Assembly (NCBI GenBank): GCA_037385045.1
Contig: JARRNJ010000022.1
Location: 1-62,808, forward strand
Direction: 5' to 3'
DNA: 62,808 nt
From: JARRNJ01 sp037385045
Lineage (GTDB): Bacteria > Pseudomonadota > Gammaproteobacteria > JASBUN01
Part shown: one piece after another, positions 8,891 to 17,448 of the stretch
How positions within the stretch are numbered: position 1 is the first letter of the stretch
Layout of the letters: every line of letters starts with the position of its first letter
Position numbers and translations under genes: made by a program
Notes under the pieces: generated by a model
Databases searched by the model: none
Told to the model about the DNA's origin: nothing
What the model saw: only the letters and a program-made list of their open reading frames with translations

Positions 8891-8919
8891 AATCTAGCTG
8901 ACACATTTGCACGGGTCAA
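8891..8919 (-). promoter_or_regulatory. Sigma-70 promoter of the candidate small RNA/argC leader
   Basis: Minus strand: -35 TTGACC (8914-8919), 17-bp spacer, -10 TAGATT (8891-8896), with an A-rich stretch just upstream of the -35 that may act as an UP element. It overlaps the plus-strand promoter for the ClC gene, so the two may interfere. Confidence 0.75.
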
Positions 8920-8936
8920 CCTTTTTCCTTTATATT
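8907..8936 (+). promoter_or_regulatory. Possible promoter for the ClC gene
   Basis: Plus strand: TTGCAC (8907-8912), 18-bp spacer, TATATT (8931-8936). This is a fair sigma-70 match and is AT-rich compared with the surroundings. It overlaps the divergent minus-strand promoter almost completely. Confidence 0.4.
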
Positions 8937-9062
8937 CAGTTTATTAGAAAATAATGATACGTAATAACGGTGGTGACGACGCATGTGGCCCGCCCACCGC
9001 TTGGCGGTTTTCCGTATAATCGGGAATTTCGTGCCGCCACCCCATATCGATGGGAGTACCCT

Positions 9063-10460
9063 TTGCTGACCCGCAAATTCAAACAATCGGGAACACGATT
9101 GCTGTCGCCCAGGGCGTGGAAAACGCGGGTTGTGTTCTGGACCGGCGCGGTGATGGTGGGCCTGGTGGCGGTGTTCTTCGCCTACGTCAGCGAGGAGGCC
9201 AACCAGGCATTTCACCACTGGATCGCCTATTCGAAGTACCTGCCGCTGCTGATCTCGCCGGCCATTCTCATCCTCGTGGCCTGGCTGACCCAGCGCTTCT
9301 TTCCCGGCTCCCAGGGCAGCGGTATACCCCAGGGGATTGCCGCCCTGGAGATGCGCGAGGATGCCGAGCGCGCGCCGCTGCTGTCGGCGCGCATCGTCAT
9401 CGGCAAGGTGGTGCTGACAGTGCTGGGTCTGCTCAGCGGGGCGTCGATCGGCCGCGAGGGCCCGACGGTACACGTCGGCGCATCCATCATGTTTTCCCTG
9501 GGCCGCGTCGCCCGCTTTCCGCTGCATTACCTCGACCGCGGCCTGATCCTGGCCGGCGGCGCCGCCGGCATCGCCGCGGCGTTCAACACGCCCTTGGCGG
9601 GGATCATGTTCGCCATCGAGGAAATGAGCCGTTCGTTCGAGGAACGCACCAGCGGCACGCTGCTCACCGCCGTGGTGGTTGCCGGCGTCACTACCATCGC
9701 CATCCAGGGAAACTACACCTACTTCGGATCCACACCCGCGGAGCTGCAGCTCGGCACCGCCTGGATCGCCGTGCTGGTGTGCGGCATTGCCGGCGGGCTG
9801 CTGGGCGGAACGTTCAGCTTCATGCTGATCCGCGGCACCCAGTGGCTCGAGCCGATACGCCAACGCCGGCCGCTGGTGGTCGCTGCCGTCTGCGGTCTGT
9901 CCATCGCCCTCATCGGCCTTGCCTCCGGCGGGCTGACCTACGGTACCGGCTACAATGAGGCCCGCCAGCTGGTCACCGGCACCGGCTCGCTCAGCGATTC
10001 GTACCCTTACCTGAAGCTGCTGGCCACGGTGGTGTCGTACTTGAGCGGTATTCCGGGCGGCATCTTCGCCCCGTCGCTGTCCACCGGCGCCGGGCTGGGC
10101 GCCCACATCGCGCAGTTTCTGGGCGGCATCCCGCCGTCGGCGATCGTCATCCTGGCCATGGTCGCCTATTTCTCCGCGGTGGTGCAGACCCCATTGACTG
10201 CGGTGATCATTGTCACCGAGATGACCGCCAACCAGAGCATGCTGCTGCCGATCATGGCCACGGCGTTCCTTGCCTACCTGATCTCCCGCGTCATCTGCCC
10301 GGAGCCGATCTATCAGGTGCTGGCCGAGGAGTTCCTGCAACGCAAGAAAGCGGGAGCCGAAGCCGAGCCGCCGGATCCACCGCCCGCGCCCGGTTCCGGC
10401 GGGCCGCCGGGCGACAAGCCGGCGGACGAGAAACAACCCAACCCGGATCGGTTGATCTAG
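9063..10460 (+). CDS. ClC-family chloride/proton exchanger
   Basis: Integral membrane chloride transporter with about ten or more membrane helices. Signature sequences are present: GSGIP at 85-89, GREGP at 130-134 (gating glutamate E132) and GGIFAP in the second half. A second acidic pair in IEEM matches the intracellular proton glutamate of E. coli ClcA, so an H+/Cl- antiporter is more likely than a channel. No CBS domain follows, only a Pro/Asp-rich tail. I chose the TTG at 9063 because GGGAG lies 6 nt upstream (465 aa). The frame is open to a GTG at 8970 without a good ribosome site. Confidence 0.92.
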   Translation: MLTRKFKQSGTRLLSPRAWKTRVVFWTGAVMVGLVAVFFAYVSEEANQAFHHWIAYSKYLPLLISPAILILVAWLTQRFFPGSQGSGIPQGIAALEMREDAERAPLLSARIVIGKVVLTVLGLLSGASIGREGPTVHVGASIMFSLGRVARFPLHYLDRGLILAGGAAGIAAAFNTPLAGIMFAIEEMSRSFEERTSGTLLTAVVVAGVTTIAIQGNYTYFGSTPAELQLGTAWIAVLVCGIAGGLLGGTFSFMLIRGTQWLEPIRQRRPLVVAAVCGLSIALIGLASGGLTYGTGYNEARQLVTGTGSLSDSYPYLKLLATVVSYLSGIPGGIFAPSLSTGAGLGAHIAQFLGGIPPSAIVILAMVAYFSAVVQTPLTAVIIVTEMTANQSMLLPIMATAFLAYLISRVICPEPIYQVLAEEFLQRKKAGAEAEPPDPPPAPGSGGPPGDKPADEKQPNPDRLI

Positions 10461-10544
10461 ACCGCGGGCCACGGGCATTGTGGTTGCACGATTTTGCTTT
10501 TAGCATCGACCCTTGCGTCCCCGGCAGGCAACGCCGCCCACTCC

Positions 10545-11060
10545 ATGAGAGCAAAAACCGGAATCATCGCCGTGGTGCTGGTGGCCGTGCTCAGCACTGC
10601 GGCCTATCTGTGGTTTTCGTCCACGCGCATGCGGTGGGCGCCGGATATCCGCATGCGCACGACCGCGCGCCATCAGCTCGATCTGGCCGCTCTGCGGGGA
10701 CGCCCGGTGCTGGTGAATTTCTGGGCCACCACCTGTCCCAGCTGCATCCAGGAAATACCCGGTCTCAGCCGCCTGTATCGGGACCTGAACCCCAGGGGCC
10801 TGGAAGTGATCGGGGTGAGCGTGTACTACGACCCGCCCAATCGCGTTGAAGAGATGGTCGCCAAACGCCACATTCCCTATCCGGTCGTCACGGACATCAG
10901 CCAACGGGTGGCCAGAGCCTTCGGCATGCGGCGCATGGTCACACCCACCTCCTTTTTGATCGCCCCCAGCGGCCGCATCGTCCTGCACCGGGTCGGATTG
11001 CTGGATCTGCACAAACTGCGGGATGAAATTGAGCGCATGCTGGACAAGCGCAGCAGCTGA
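10545..11060 (+). CDS. TlpA-like membrane-anchored thioredoxin-fold protein
   Basis: Predicted to face the periplasm and carry out thiol-disulfide exchange. The 171-aa protein has a single N-terminal membrane anchor (about 5-24), then a TlpA/AhpC-type thioredoxin domain with the active site C64-P-S-C67 in ATTCPSC and the cis-proline loop in MVTPTSF. Such proteins serve in cytochrome c maturation or in reducing partner proteins; the partner here is unknown. hemJ begins 25 nt downstream, so the pair is likely co-transcribed. Confidence 0.85.
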   Translation: MRAKTGIIAVVLVAVLSTAAYLWFSSTRMRWAPDIRMRTTARHQLDLAALRGRPVLVNFWATTCPSCIQEIPGLSRLYRDLNPRGLEVIGVSVYYDPPNRVEEMVAKRHIPYPVVTDISQRVARAFGMRRMVTPTSFLIAPSGRIVLHRVGLLDLHKLRDEIERMLDKRSS

Positions 11061-11085
11061 ATCACCGCGTCGGGAGAAGTACCGC

Positions 11086-11511
11086 ATGCTATGGGTCAAA
11101 GCCTTTCACATCATCTTCATGGTCACGTGGTTTGCAGGCCTGTTCTACCTGCCGCGCCTGTTCGTCTATCACGCCATGGCCGAGGACACGGTGAGCCTGG
11201 AGCGGTTCAAGGTCATGGAGCGCAAGCTCTACTATGGAATCATGACCCCCGGGGCGATCATCACCATTGCCCTGGGAATCTGGATGCTGGTCGATTACGC
11301 CTGGGCCGCCTACGGACACTCGGGCTGGCTGCACGTCAAGCTGGCGCTGGTCGGCGTGCTGATCATCTACCATTTGTATTGCGGCAAACTGCTCAAGGAT
11401 TTCCGTGACGACCGCAACCGTCACAGCCATGTGTTCTACCGCTGGCTGAACGAGTTTCCGGTGTTCATCCTGATTCCGGTGGTGATCCTGGTGGTCGTCA
11501 AACCGTTCTGA
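11086..11511 (+). CDS. hemJ: Protoporphyrinogen IX oxidase HemJ
   Basis: Oxidises protoporphyrinogen IX in heme synthesis; a small four-helix membrane protein (141 aa here, typical). The N-terminal conserved histidine (H8 in KAFHIIF) and the following hydrophobic segments are as in the UPF0093/HemJ family. The ATG at 11086 has GGGAG upstream. Heme synthesis is also represented by hemL at 43 kb. Confidence 0.92.
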   Translation: MLWVKAFHIIFMVTWFAGLFYLPRLFVYHAMAEDTVSLERFKVMERKLYYGIMTPGAIITIALGIWMLVDYAWAAYGHSGWLHVKLALVGVLIIYHLYCGKLLKDFRDDRNRHSHVFYRWLNEFPVFILIPVVILVVVKPF

Positions 11512-11600
11512 GGCACGGACCAGAGCGCCGCACCTGCCCATGCGGACGCGGAATGCTAGAATAGCCGCCTCAGTCCGCCGCAGCCAACGAGGAACATGCC

Positions 11601-11723
11601 ATGGCCAGAGTTGTACAATGCGTCGTGCTCAAACGCGAGGCCGAAGGCCTTGACGCGCCGCCGCTTACTCTTTCCTCTTTACGCTTTCCCCTCGCTTCTC
11701 CAACCGGAACACCGGCGCCGTGA
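11601..11723 (+). pseudogene. yggX: Truncated yggX (Fe(2+)-trafficking protein), first ~21 codons only
   Basis: A ribosome site (GAGGAAC, 7 nt before ATG) and a TAGAAT-like -10 precede a reading frame whose first 21 residues (MARVVQCVVLKREAEGLDAP and one more proline) match the start of YggX, including the conserved cysteine (C7). After the Pro-Pro pair, where YggX normally continues with YPGELG, the frame turns into unrelated sequence antisense to the end of the ATP-grasp gene and stops at codon 41. Normal YggX is ~90 aa. The break coincides with the 3' end of the opposing gene (stop at 11665), suggesting an insertion or rearrangement replaced the rest. Confidence 0.75.
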
Positions 11724-12924
11724 CGATATTCAGATGGGAGTGCGCTTGGCGCAACGCGGCTTCTACCTGTTCCGGGGCGCGCGCTCGCGCGAAAATGAAA
11801 CCCAGATAGCTGGAGCCCTCCGGCAGGGGAACCAGCTCGTAGCCTTCGCGCACGCTGATTTCCAAGTCTTCGATGTAGCGCACGCCGCGTGCCGCCAGCA
11901 CCCCCTCGACGCGGCGCAGAGACCCGGCGCGCGCAATCGGGATCATCAAAACGCCGGCGGCGCCGTCGCCGTCGGGTAGCGGCAGGTCCCTTCCCACGGC
12001 GCGGGACACTACCAGGTCCTCCAGTGTCCGCCCGGTGCCGAAGCCCAACAGGCGCGCGCACTGGCCGCCAATGGTCCGCGCAGCGACTTCCATGATCCAG
12101 GCGTCACCGGCATGCAGGCGCAGCTCCGCATGCACGGGACCCTCCCTCAACCCGTAGGCCGCGCAGGCCTGCTGGACCCGCTGCGCCACCCGCTCCTGGT
12201 CGGCCGCGGGGTGCCGCGACGGGGTCACATAGTAGGTTTCTTCGAAGTACGGTCCGTCCAGGGGGTCGGGTTTGTCGAACAGCGCCAGCACCTGCAGGCG
12301 GCCGCCGCGCAACATCCCCTCCAACGCCACCTCCGGACCGGGCACGAACGCTTCGGCCAACAGGTAGCGTCGCTCCTCGGCGCCGAGGGCATCATCGCCC
12401 CGCAGCATGGTGCCGACCCGCGCGCAAGCCGCCTGCATCTGGGTCGGATCGTCGGCGCGGATCACACCGCGGCTGCCCGAAAGCGACAGCGGCTTGACCA
12501 CACTGGGGTAGGGCAGATCCCGGACCTGGACATTCAGGGGCGCATGCAGATCCAGGCGCCGATGCCGCGGAACCGGAATGCCGGCAGCCTGCAGCCGCGC
12601 GCGCGCCAAGTCCTTGCGCCGCGACAGCAGGGCCGCCCCGGGGGGATTGTGAACCAGCCCCAGTTGCCCCGCCACCTGCGCCGCCACCGGCACCGTGGCG
12701 TCGTCGGTGCCGACGACCCCGGCAATGGGCCGCCCGCCCAGGGCCTGCACAATGCGCTCGGCGCCGCTCCGGGCATCCTCCATGCGCACGTGAATGCCAC
12801 TGGAAACCGCGCCCACCAGTGAATGTTCACCCTCCGAAACGACAATGGGCTCGAGTCCGAGCCCATTGGCCGCCTGCAGGTACGGTGCCAGGCGATAACT
12901 GGAGGCGGGCGCGATCAGCAGCAC
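11665..12924 (-). CDS. ATP-grasp protein resembling L-amino-acid ligases (LAL)
   Basis: Predicted carboxylate-amine ligase that would join a carboxylate, activated as acyl-phosphate, to an amine. The protein has a Rossmann-like pre-ATP-grasp domain, an ATP-grasp core (about 95-310) with the metal-binding segment around MEVAARTIGG, and a C-terminal region resembling the LAL_C2 domain of BacD-type dipeptide ligases. The frame is open to a TTG at 12999, but those 25 residues are Arg-rich and overlap the upstream HesB/IscA gene. A GTG at 12924 (419 aa) fits the domain start better. The substrate is unknown. Its 3' end abuts the truncated yggX. Confidence 0.78.
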   Translation of the reverse strand: MLLIAPASSYRLAPYLQAANGLGLEPIVVSEGEHSLVGAVSSGIHVRMEDARSGAERIVQALGGRPIAGVVGTDDATVPVAAQVAGQLGLVHNPPGAALLSRRKDLARARLQAAGIPVPRHRRLDLHAPLNVQVRDLPYPSVVKPLSLSGSRGVIRADDPTQMQAACARVGTMLRGDDALGAEERRYLLAEAFVPGPEVALEGMLRGGRLQVLALFDKPDPLDGPYFEETYYVTPSRHPAADQERVAQRVQQACAAYGLREGPVHAELRLHAGDAWIMEVAARTIGGQCARLLGFGTGRTLEDLVVSRAVGRDLPLPDGDGAAGVLMIPIARAGSLRRVEGVLAARGVRYIEDLEISVREGYELVPLPEGSSYLGFIFARARAPEQVEAALRQAHSHLNIVTAPVFRLEKRGESVKRKE

Positions 12925-12959
12925 CGCCGGGCGGGCCGGCGCCCGCTCGCTGCTGGCGC

Positions 12960-13364
12960 TCAGGCGCAACCTCCGCCGCGGGCGCCGCAGGCGCCGCAAA
13001 CGCCGCTGCCGCCGGTGCTGGCGAACACGTTGTTGAACACGAAACTGGCGCCGGCGGGCCGTTCGACGTAGTCGATTTCGACCCCTTCGAGATAGGCGAA
13101 GGCCACGCTATCGACATAGATGTTGAAGCCCTCGGCCTCACGCACCCGGTCGTAGGGCGTGCGCGAGTCGGTGAACGTCATGCCGTAGCTCATGCCGCCG
13201 CATCCGCCACCGCTGACATAGACCCGGATGGCTTCGATGTCGTCGTCGGTGTCGTTGAACAATTCCGCCATCTTGGCCTCGGCGGCCGGCGTGATCCGCA
13301 CCTGCGTCTCGCTCAACGCGGGATTGAAGGAAACACCCGTTTCCTGGACCTCGGATTGCTGCAT
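12960..13364 (-). CDS. HesB/IscA-family iron-sulfur assembly protein with Gly/Cys-rich tail
   Basis: A-type Fe-S protein of 134 aa; the start at 13364 follows GGAGGAAA. The IscA core spans about 20-115, with the first cysteine in GGGCGGM. The C-terminus departs from the usual CGCG: it carries a CGACG motif, then a glycine run and a further cysteine two residues from the end. The family is clear, but the altered cysteine spacing means cluster chemistry may differ from ErpA. It lies 35 nt upstream of the ATP-grasp start used here. Confidence 0.85.
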   Translation of the reverse strand: MQQSEVQETGVSFNPALSETQVRITPAAEAKMAELFNDTDDDIEAIRVYVSGGGCGGMSYGMTFTDSRTPYDRVREAEGFNIYVDSVAFAYLEGVEIDYVERPAGASFVFNNVFASTGGSGVCGACGARGGGCA

Positions 13365-13573
13365 AACTGATTTCCTCCAACGTCGGAGCCCCAAACGGTG
13401 CTCCGTGTGACTGTCTTGTAATTAGTCTAGCATCCGCGCCGGCACGGGTCACATCCCTCGGATTGTGGGATTATCGCCCGCTTTTCAATCCATTAGCCGA
13501 CCACGACAAGTCCCGGGGATCACAGCCTGTGCAGCGGCCCCGCCTGCGGCCGCATGCCGGTCCCGCGGGCCGT

Positions 13574-15850
13574 TCAGGTATCGGCGCGCACTCCGGCCCG
13601 CACCAGGCTGCCCAGTCCGGCCTGTTCGAGGGCCTGGTTGAGCATGGCACGGATGGCGTGCCCGTCATCCATCTGCAACGCCTTGGCCAACAGGTTGCGG
13701 GCCCGGCGCCGGCTGAAGGTGCGGATCACCCATTTGACCCGTTGCAGCCCGGCCACGGTCATGCTCAGGGCGTCCATTCCCAGGCCCAGCAGCAGTATCG
13801 CCGCCGCCGGGTCGCCCCCAAGTTCGCCGCAGACGCTCACCGGCTTGCCGTGGCGGTGGGCCGCCTCGACCACCTGCTGCAGGGCCCGCAGCACCGCCGG
13901 GTGCAGCGTATTGTACAGCTTCGCCACCCGTGCGTTGTTTCTATCCACGGCCAGGAGATATTGGGTCAGGTCGTTGGTCCCCACCGAAAAGAAATCCACG
14001 CGGCGGGCCAGGCTGTCGGCCTGATAAATCGACGACGGCACCTCAATCATCACCCCCATCTGCGGCCGCGACACGTTCAAACCCTCTTCACCCAACTCCG
14101 CCAGCGCCCGCTCCAGCAATTTCAGGGCTTCATCCACCTCGGTCACATCGCTGATCATGGGCAGCAGCACGTGCAGGTTGTCGAGGCCGCTGGCGGCGCG
14201 GAGCATGGCGCGAATCTGGGTGAGGAAAATCTCGGGATGGTCCAGGGTGATGCGAATGCCGCGCCAGCCCAGGAACGGGTTGTCCTCGTGGATCGGGAAG
14301 TAGGGCAGCGCCTTGTCGCCGCCCACATCCAGGGTCCGCAGGGTCACCGGTCGCGGCGCGAAAGCACGCAGCACCTGCCGGTAGATGTTGAACTGTTCGT
14401 CTTCTCCCGGGAAGCGCTCGCGAATCATGAACGGAAACTCGGTGCGATAAAGTCCGATACCCTCAGCACCGCTCTTCAGCGACGGCGTCACATCAGCCAC
14501 CAGACCGGTATTGACGTACAGTGGCACCCGCACGCCGTCGGGGGTCTCGGCTGGCAGATCCTTGAGTTCCTGAAGCTCTTCCGACAGCCGCGATTCCTCG
14601 CGCATCAGGCGCACGTACTCGCGCCGCACCGGCGGTGAGGGCTGCACGTACACGCGCCCCTGGTAGCCGTCGACGATCAGTTCGCGGCCGTCTACCTTGC
14701 CGACCACCATGTCCTCGGCGCCCATCACTGCCGGGATGCCCATGGCTCGCGCCAGTATTGCCACGTGGGAAGAGCTGGACCCGCGCGCCGACACCACCGC
14801 CGCCAGGCGCTTGGGCGGCACCTCGGCGAGCTGGGTGGCCGCCAGCTCCTCCCCCACCAGAATGGTCCGCCGCGGATACTGGCGTGTACCGACGTCCCGC
14901 CGCTGCAGATGCAACAGAATGCGGCGCCCGATTTCGCGAATATCTTCGGCGCGCTCGCGCAGATAGTCGTCATCCATGTCGGCGAACTTGCGCGCGTGCT
15001 CGCGTACGACTTCGCACAACGAGCCCTGCGCCCAGTTGCCGGCGCGGATGCGTTCCATGGTGCCGTTGATGAGGCTGTCGCTGTTCATCAACAGTGCATA
15101 GGCGTCGAACAGCGCCCGCTCTTCGGCCGGCAGCACGCGGCTCAGGCGCCGGCGCATCTGCTTGACTTCCGCCCGTGCCGCGGCAACCGCGGCCTTGAAG
15201 CCGGCGATTTCGCCGTCCACATCGGTGATCTCCCGATCCGGCACCGCCGCCAGGTCGGCCGCCGAGAACACGACCACTGCGGTGCCCGCACCCACGCCCG
15301 GAGCCCCGCCCACACCGGACATGAAACGCTCGTGCGGCGAATGACGGATCCGCGACATGCTGCTGCCGTCGCTGGCTTCGGCGTGGGCGATGGCGCCGGC
15401 CAGCTGGGCGGCGAGGGTGAACAGGAAAGTCACCTTGTCCTCGGCGAAGCGCTTCGCCAGCTTGCGCTGCACCACCAGTACCCCCAGCACCTTACGCTGG
15501 TGGATGACCGGAACGCCAAGGAAGGCGTGGTACCTCGCCTCCCCGGATTCGGGAAAGAATCTGAACCGTGGATGCAGCTGAGCGTCGTCCAGATTGACAG
15601 GCTCGGCGCGCTGCGCCACAAGACCCACCAGGCCTTCATCGAGTCCGAGACGAACGGTACCCACCGCCTCCGGCTTGAGCCCGGCGGTAACCATCAACAC
15701 GTGCTGCTGCCGCTCCACGTCGGCGAGGTACACCGAGGCTACGTCCACCGCCATGAACTTCTTGACGCGGCGGACGATCAGATCCAACACCTCATCCAGG
15801 TCACGGGCCGCGTTGACGTCCTGGATGATTCGACGCAGGGTTCTCAGCAT
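13574..15850 (-). CDS. ptsP: Phosphoenolpyruvate-protein phosphotransferase PtsP (EI-Ntr)
   Basis: First enzyme of the nitrogen-related PTS; transfers phosphate from PEP to NPr. The 758-aa protein has an N-terminal GAF domain (about 1-160), the EI domain (about 175-290), the mobile PEP-utiliser domain with the phosphorylated histidine H362 in GSSSSHVAI, and the C-terminal PEP-binding barrel. The length and GAF fusion separate PtsP from ordinary EI (~575 aa). rppH lies just upstream (70 nt), the standard gammaproteobacterial arrangement. Confidence 0.97.
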   Translation of the reverse strand: MLRTLRRIIQDVNAARDLDEVLDLIVRRVKKFMAVDVASVYLADVERQQHVLMVTAGLKPEAVGTVRLGLDEGLVGLVAQRAEPVNLDDAQLHPRFRFFPESGEARYHAFLGVPVIHQRKVLGVLVVQRKLAKRFAEDKVTFLFTLAAQLAGAIAHAEASDGSSMSRIRHSPHERFMSGVGGAPGVGAGTAVVVFSAADLAAVPDREITDVDGEIAGFKAAVAAARAEVKQMRRRLSRVLPAEERALFDAYALLMNSDSLINGTMERIRAGNWAQGSLCEVVREHARKFADMDDDYLRERAEDIREIGRRILLHLQRRDVGTRQYPRRTILVGEELAATQLAEVPPKRLAAVVSARGSSSSHVAILARAMGIPAVMGAEDMVVGKVDGRELIVDGYQGRVYVQPSPPVRREYVRLMREESRLSEELQELKDLPAETPDGVRVPLYVNTGLVADVTPSLKSGAEGIGLYRTEFPFMIRERFPGEDEQFNIYRQVLRAFAPRPVTLRTLDVGGDKALPYFPIHEDNPFLGWRGIRITLDHPEIFLTQIRAMLRAASGLDNLHVLLPMISDVTEVDEALKLLERALAELGEEGLNVSRPQMGVMIEVPSSIYQADSLARRVDFFSVGTNDLTQYLLAVDRNNARVAKLYNTLHPAVLRALQQVVEAAHRHGKPVSVCGELGGDPAAAILLLGLGMDALSMTVAGLQRVKWVIRTFSRRRARNLLAKALQMDDGHAIRAMLNQALEQAGLGSLVRAGVRADT

Positions 15851-15920
15851 AGGGAATCAAATCCCCACCGGTGGGCAATGGCCACTGACCGTGGCCCGGC
15901 TGGACATGGAAAGCGCGGGT

Positions 15921-16448
15921 TCAGACCGGCGACCTGCGGCTGCGCGTGCGGGCACGCCGCGGGCGGCGGCTACACTCGGGGAACAGCAGCGGCTCGAACT
16001 CGCTCAGGGCGCAGCGGTAGACTTTGCGCTTGAAGGAAACGACCTCGCGCAACGGGTGCCAATAGTCCACCCAGCGCCAATGATCAAATTCCGGTTTATC
16101 GGTGGTATTGAGCTGCACGCAGTTCTCTGCGCTCACCAGCCGCAGCAGAAACCACACCTGCTTCTGGCCGATACAGATGGGAACCGATGACCGGCGGATT
16201 AGATTTGGCGGCAGGCGGTAACGCAGCCAGCCGCGGGTGCTTGCCAGCACTTCCACGTGCTCGGGCTCCAGTCCCACCTCCTCGCCCAGTTCACGGAACA
16301 GTGCCTGCTCGGGCGTTTCACTGCCGGCAATACCGCCCTGGGGAAACTGCCATGCGTCCTGGCCGATGCGCCGGGCCCAGAACAGCTGGGCATCCCGATT
16401 GCACAGGATGATGCCTACGTTGGACCGATATCCCTCTGAATCAATCAC
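15921..16448 (-). CDS. rppH: RNA pyrophosphohydrolase (Nudix)
   Basis: Converts 5'-triphosphate (or diphosphate) mRNA ends to monophosphate, triggering RNase E decay. The 175-aa protein carries the full Nudix box at about 38-60 (GG, then RELGEEVGL) and the N-terminal YRSNVGI segment typical of RppH/YgdP. The C-terminus is Arg/Ser-rich. It is upstream of ptsP in a probable operon. Confidence 0.96.
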   Translation of the reverse strand: MIDSEGYRSNVGIILCNRDAQLFWARRIGQDAWQFPQGGIAGSETPEQALFRELGEEVGLEPEHVEVLASTRGWLRYRLPPNLIRRSSVPICIGQKQVWFLLRLVSAENCVQLNTTDKPEFDHWRWVDYWHPLREVVSFKRKVYRCALSEFEPLLFPECSRRPRRARTRSRRSPV

Positions 16449-16704
16449 TTGTGGTTCCAGGGCGCATTTCCGCTGTAATTATTCTTCCACAAAGGGGCCC
16501 GCCACCGCAAATCCCTAAGTGCATCATTTTCGTGGATAAACCGGAACCCCATCAGGGTAAGCCCGAATCTTCGACCTCCGCCAGCCGCGCGCCGGGAAAT
16601 GCGGGCTAGATCCCCGCGCGGCATCCGGTAGAATCGCCCTTGCCCGCCCCGCCGCGGCGGCTTCGGAACCCGGGCACGATCACAGCAATTGAGCAGTTTA
16701 TTCC

Positions 16705-17373
16705 ATGACACTGGCCATTTTCGACTTGGACAACACCCTGCTCGGCGGCGACAGCGATTATCTCTGGGGACGTTTCCTGGTGGAGCGCCGGGTCGTCGAC
16801 GGCCCCGAATACGAGCGCGAGAACGAACGGTTCTACCGCGAGTACGTCGCCGGCACCCTGAATATCTACGATTTCCTGCGCTTCCAACTGCGTCCGCTGG
16901 CCGAACACGAACCGGCCCAGCTGTTCGCCTGGCGCGAGCAATTCCTCCAGGAGAAGATCGAGCCGGTGATGCTGCCGGCGGCCCGCGAACTGCTGCGGCA
17001 ACACCGGCAACAGGGGCACACATTGCTGATCATAACCGCGACCAACCGCTTCATCACCCAGCCGATTGCCGAGCGCCTGGGGGTCGAGCACCTGCTGGCC
17101 ACCGAACCCGAGCAGAAGGATGGGCGCTACACCGGCGGCGTCAGCGGCATACCGTGTTACCAGGACGGCAAGGTCAAGCGGCTGCACCAGTGGCTGGAGA
17201 CCCAGGAGGAGGACCTGCACGGCAGCTGGTTCTACAGCGACTCCCACAACGACCTGCCGCTGCTCGAGCAGGTCACCCACCCGGTGGCGGTGGATCCGGA
17301 CGCCACCCTGGCGGCACATGCCGAGCGCCATGGCTGGCCCGTCATTTCCCTGCGCGACTCGCAGCATCCGTAG
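16705..17373 (+). CDS. HAD-IB family phosphatase
   Basis: Haloacid-dehalogenase-like hydrolase of 222 aa, predicted to remove phosphate from a small metabolite. Motif I is FDLDNTL at 6-12 (D7 nucleophile, D9 acid). A SerB/CicA-like cap region follows at 20-85, and motif IV is YSDSHNDLP (about 191-199). It resembles the HAD-IB 'histidinol-phosphatase-like' group often found near rppH-ptsP; the substrate cannot be read from sequence. The preceding 256 nt hold a TAGAAT-like -10 near 16633 but no other gene. Confidence 0.85.
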   Translation: MTLAIFDLDNTLLGGDSDYLWGRFLVERRVVDGPEYERENERFYREYVAGTLNIYDFLRFQLRPLAEHEPAQLFAWREQFLQEKIEPVMLPAARELLRQHRQQGHTLLIITATNRFITQPIAERLGVEHLLATEPEQKDGRYTGGVSGIPCYQDGKVKRLHQWLETQEEDLHGSWFYSDSHNDLPLLEQVTHPVAVDPDATLAAHAERHGWPVISLRDSQHP

Positions 17374-17448
17374 CGCCATGAGCGCAACCGGGCTTGGCGC
17401 GCCGAGCGCCGCGGCGACAGTCACGCCGCCGCCCGTCCGTGCTGACGC

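Noticed and set aside
11570..13400. Insertion sequence or integron explaining the yggX break
   Set aside because: I looked for terminal inverted repeats, direct target duplications and transposase-like ORFs around 11.66 and 13.4 kb and saw none.
16449..16704. tRNA or small RNA in the rppH-HAD intergenic region
   Set aside because: No T-loop (GGTTCGAATCC-like) sequence, cloverleaf pairing or terminator hairpin could be found. The same check of the other gaps gave no tRNA in the window.
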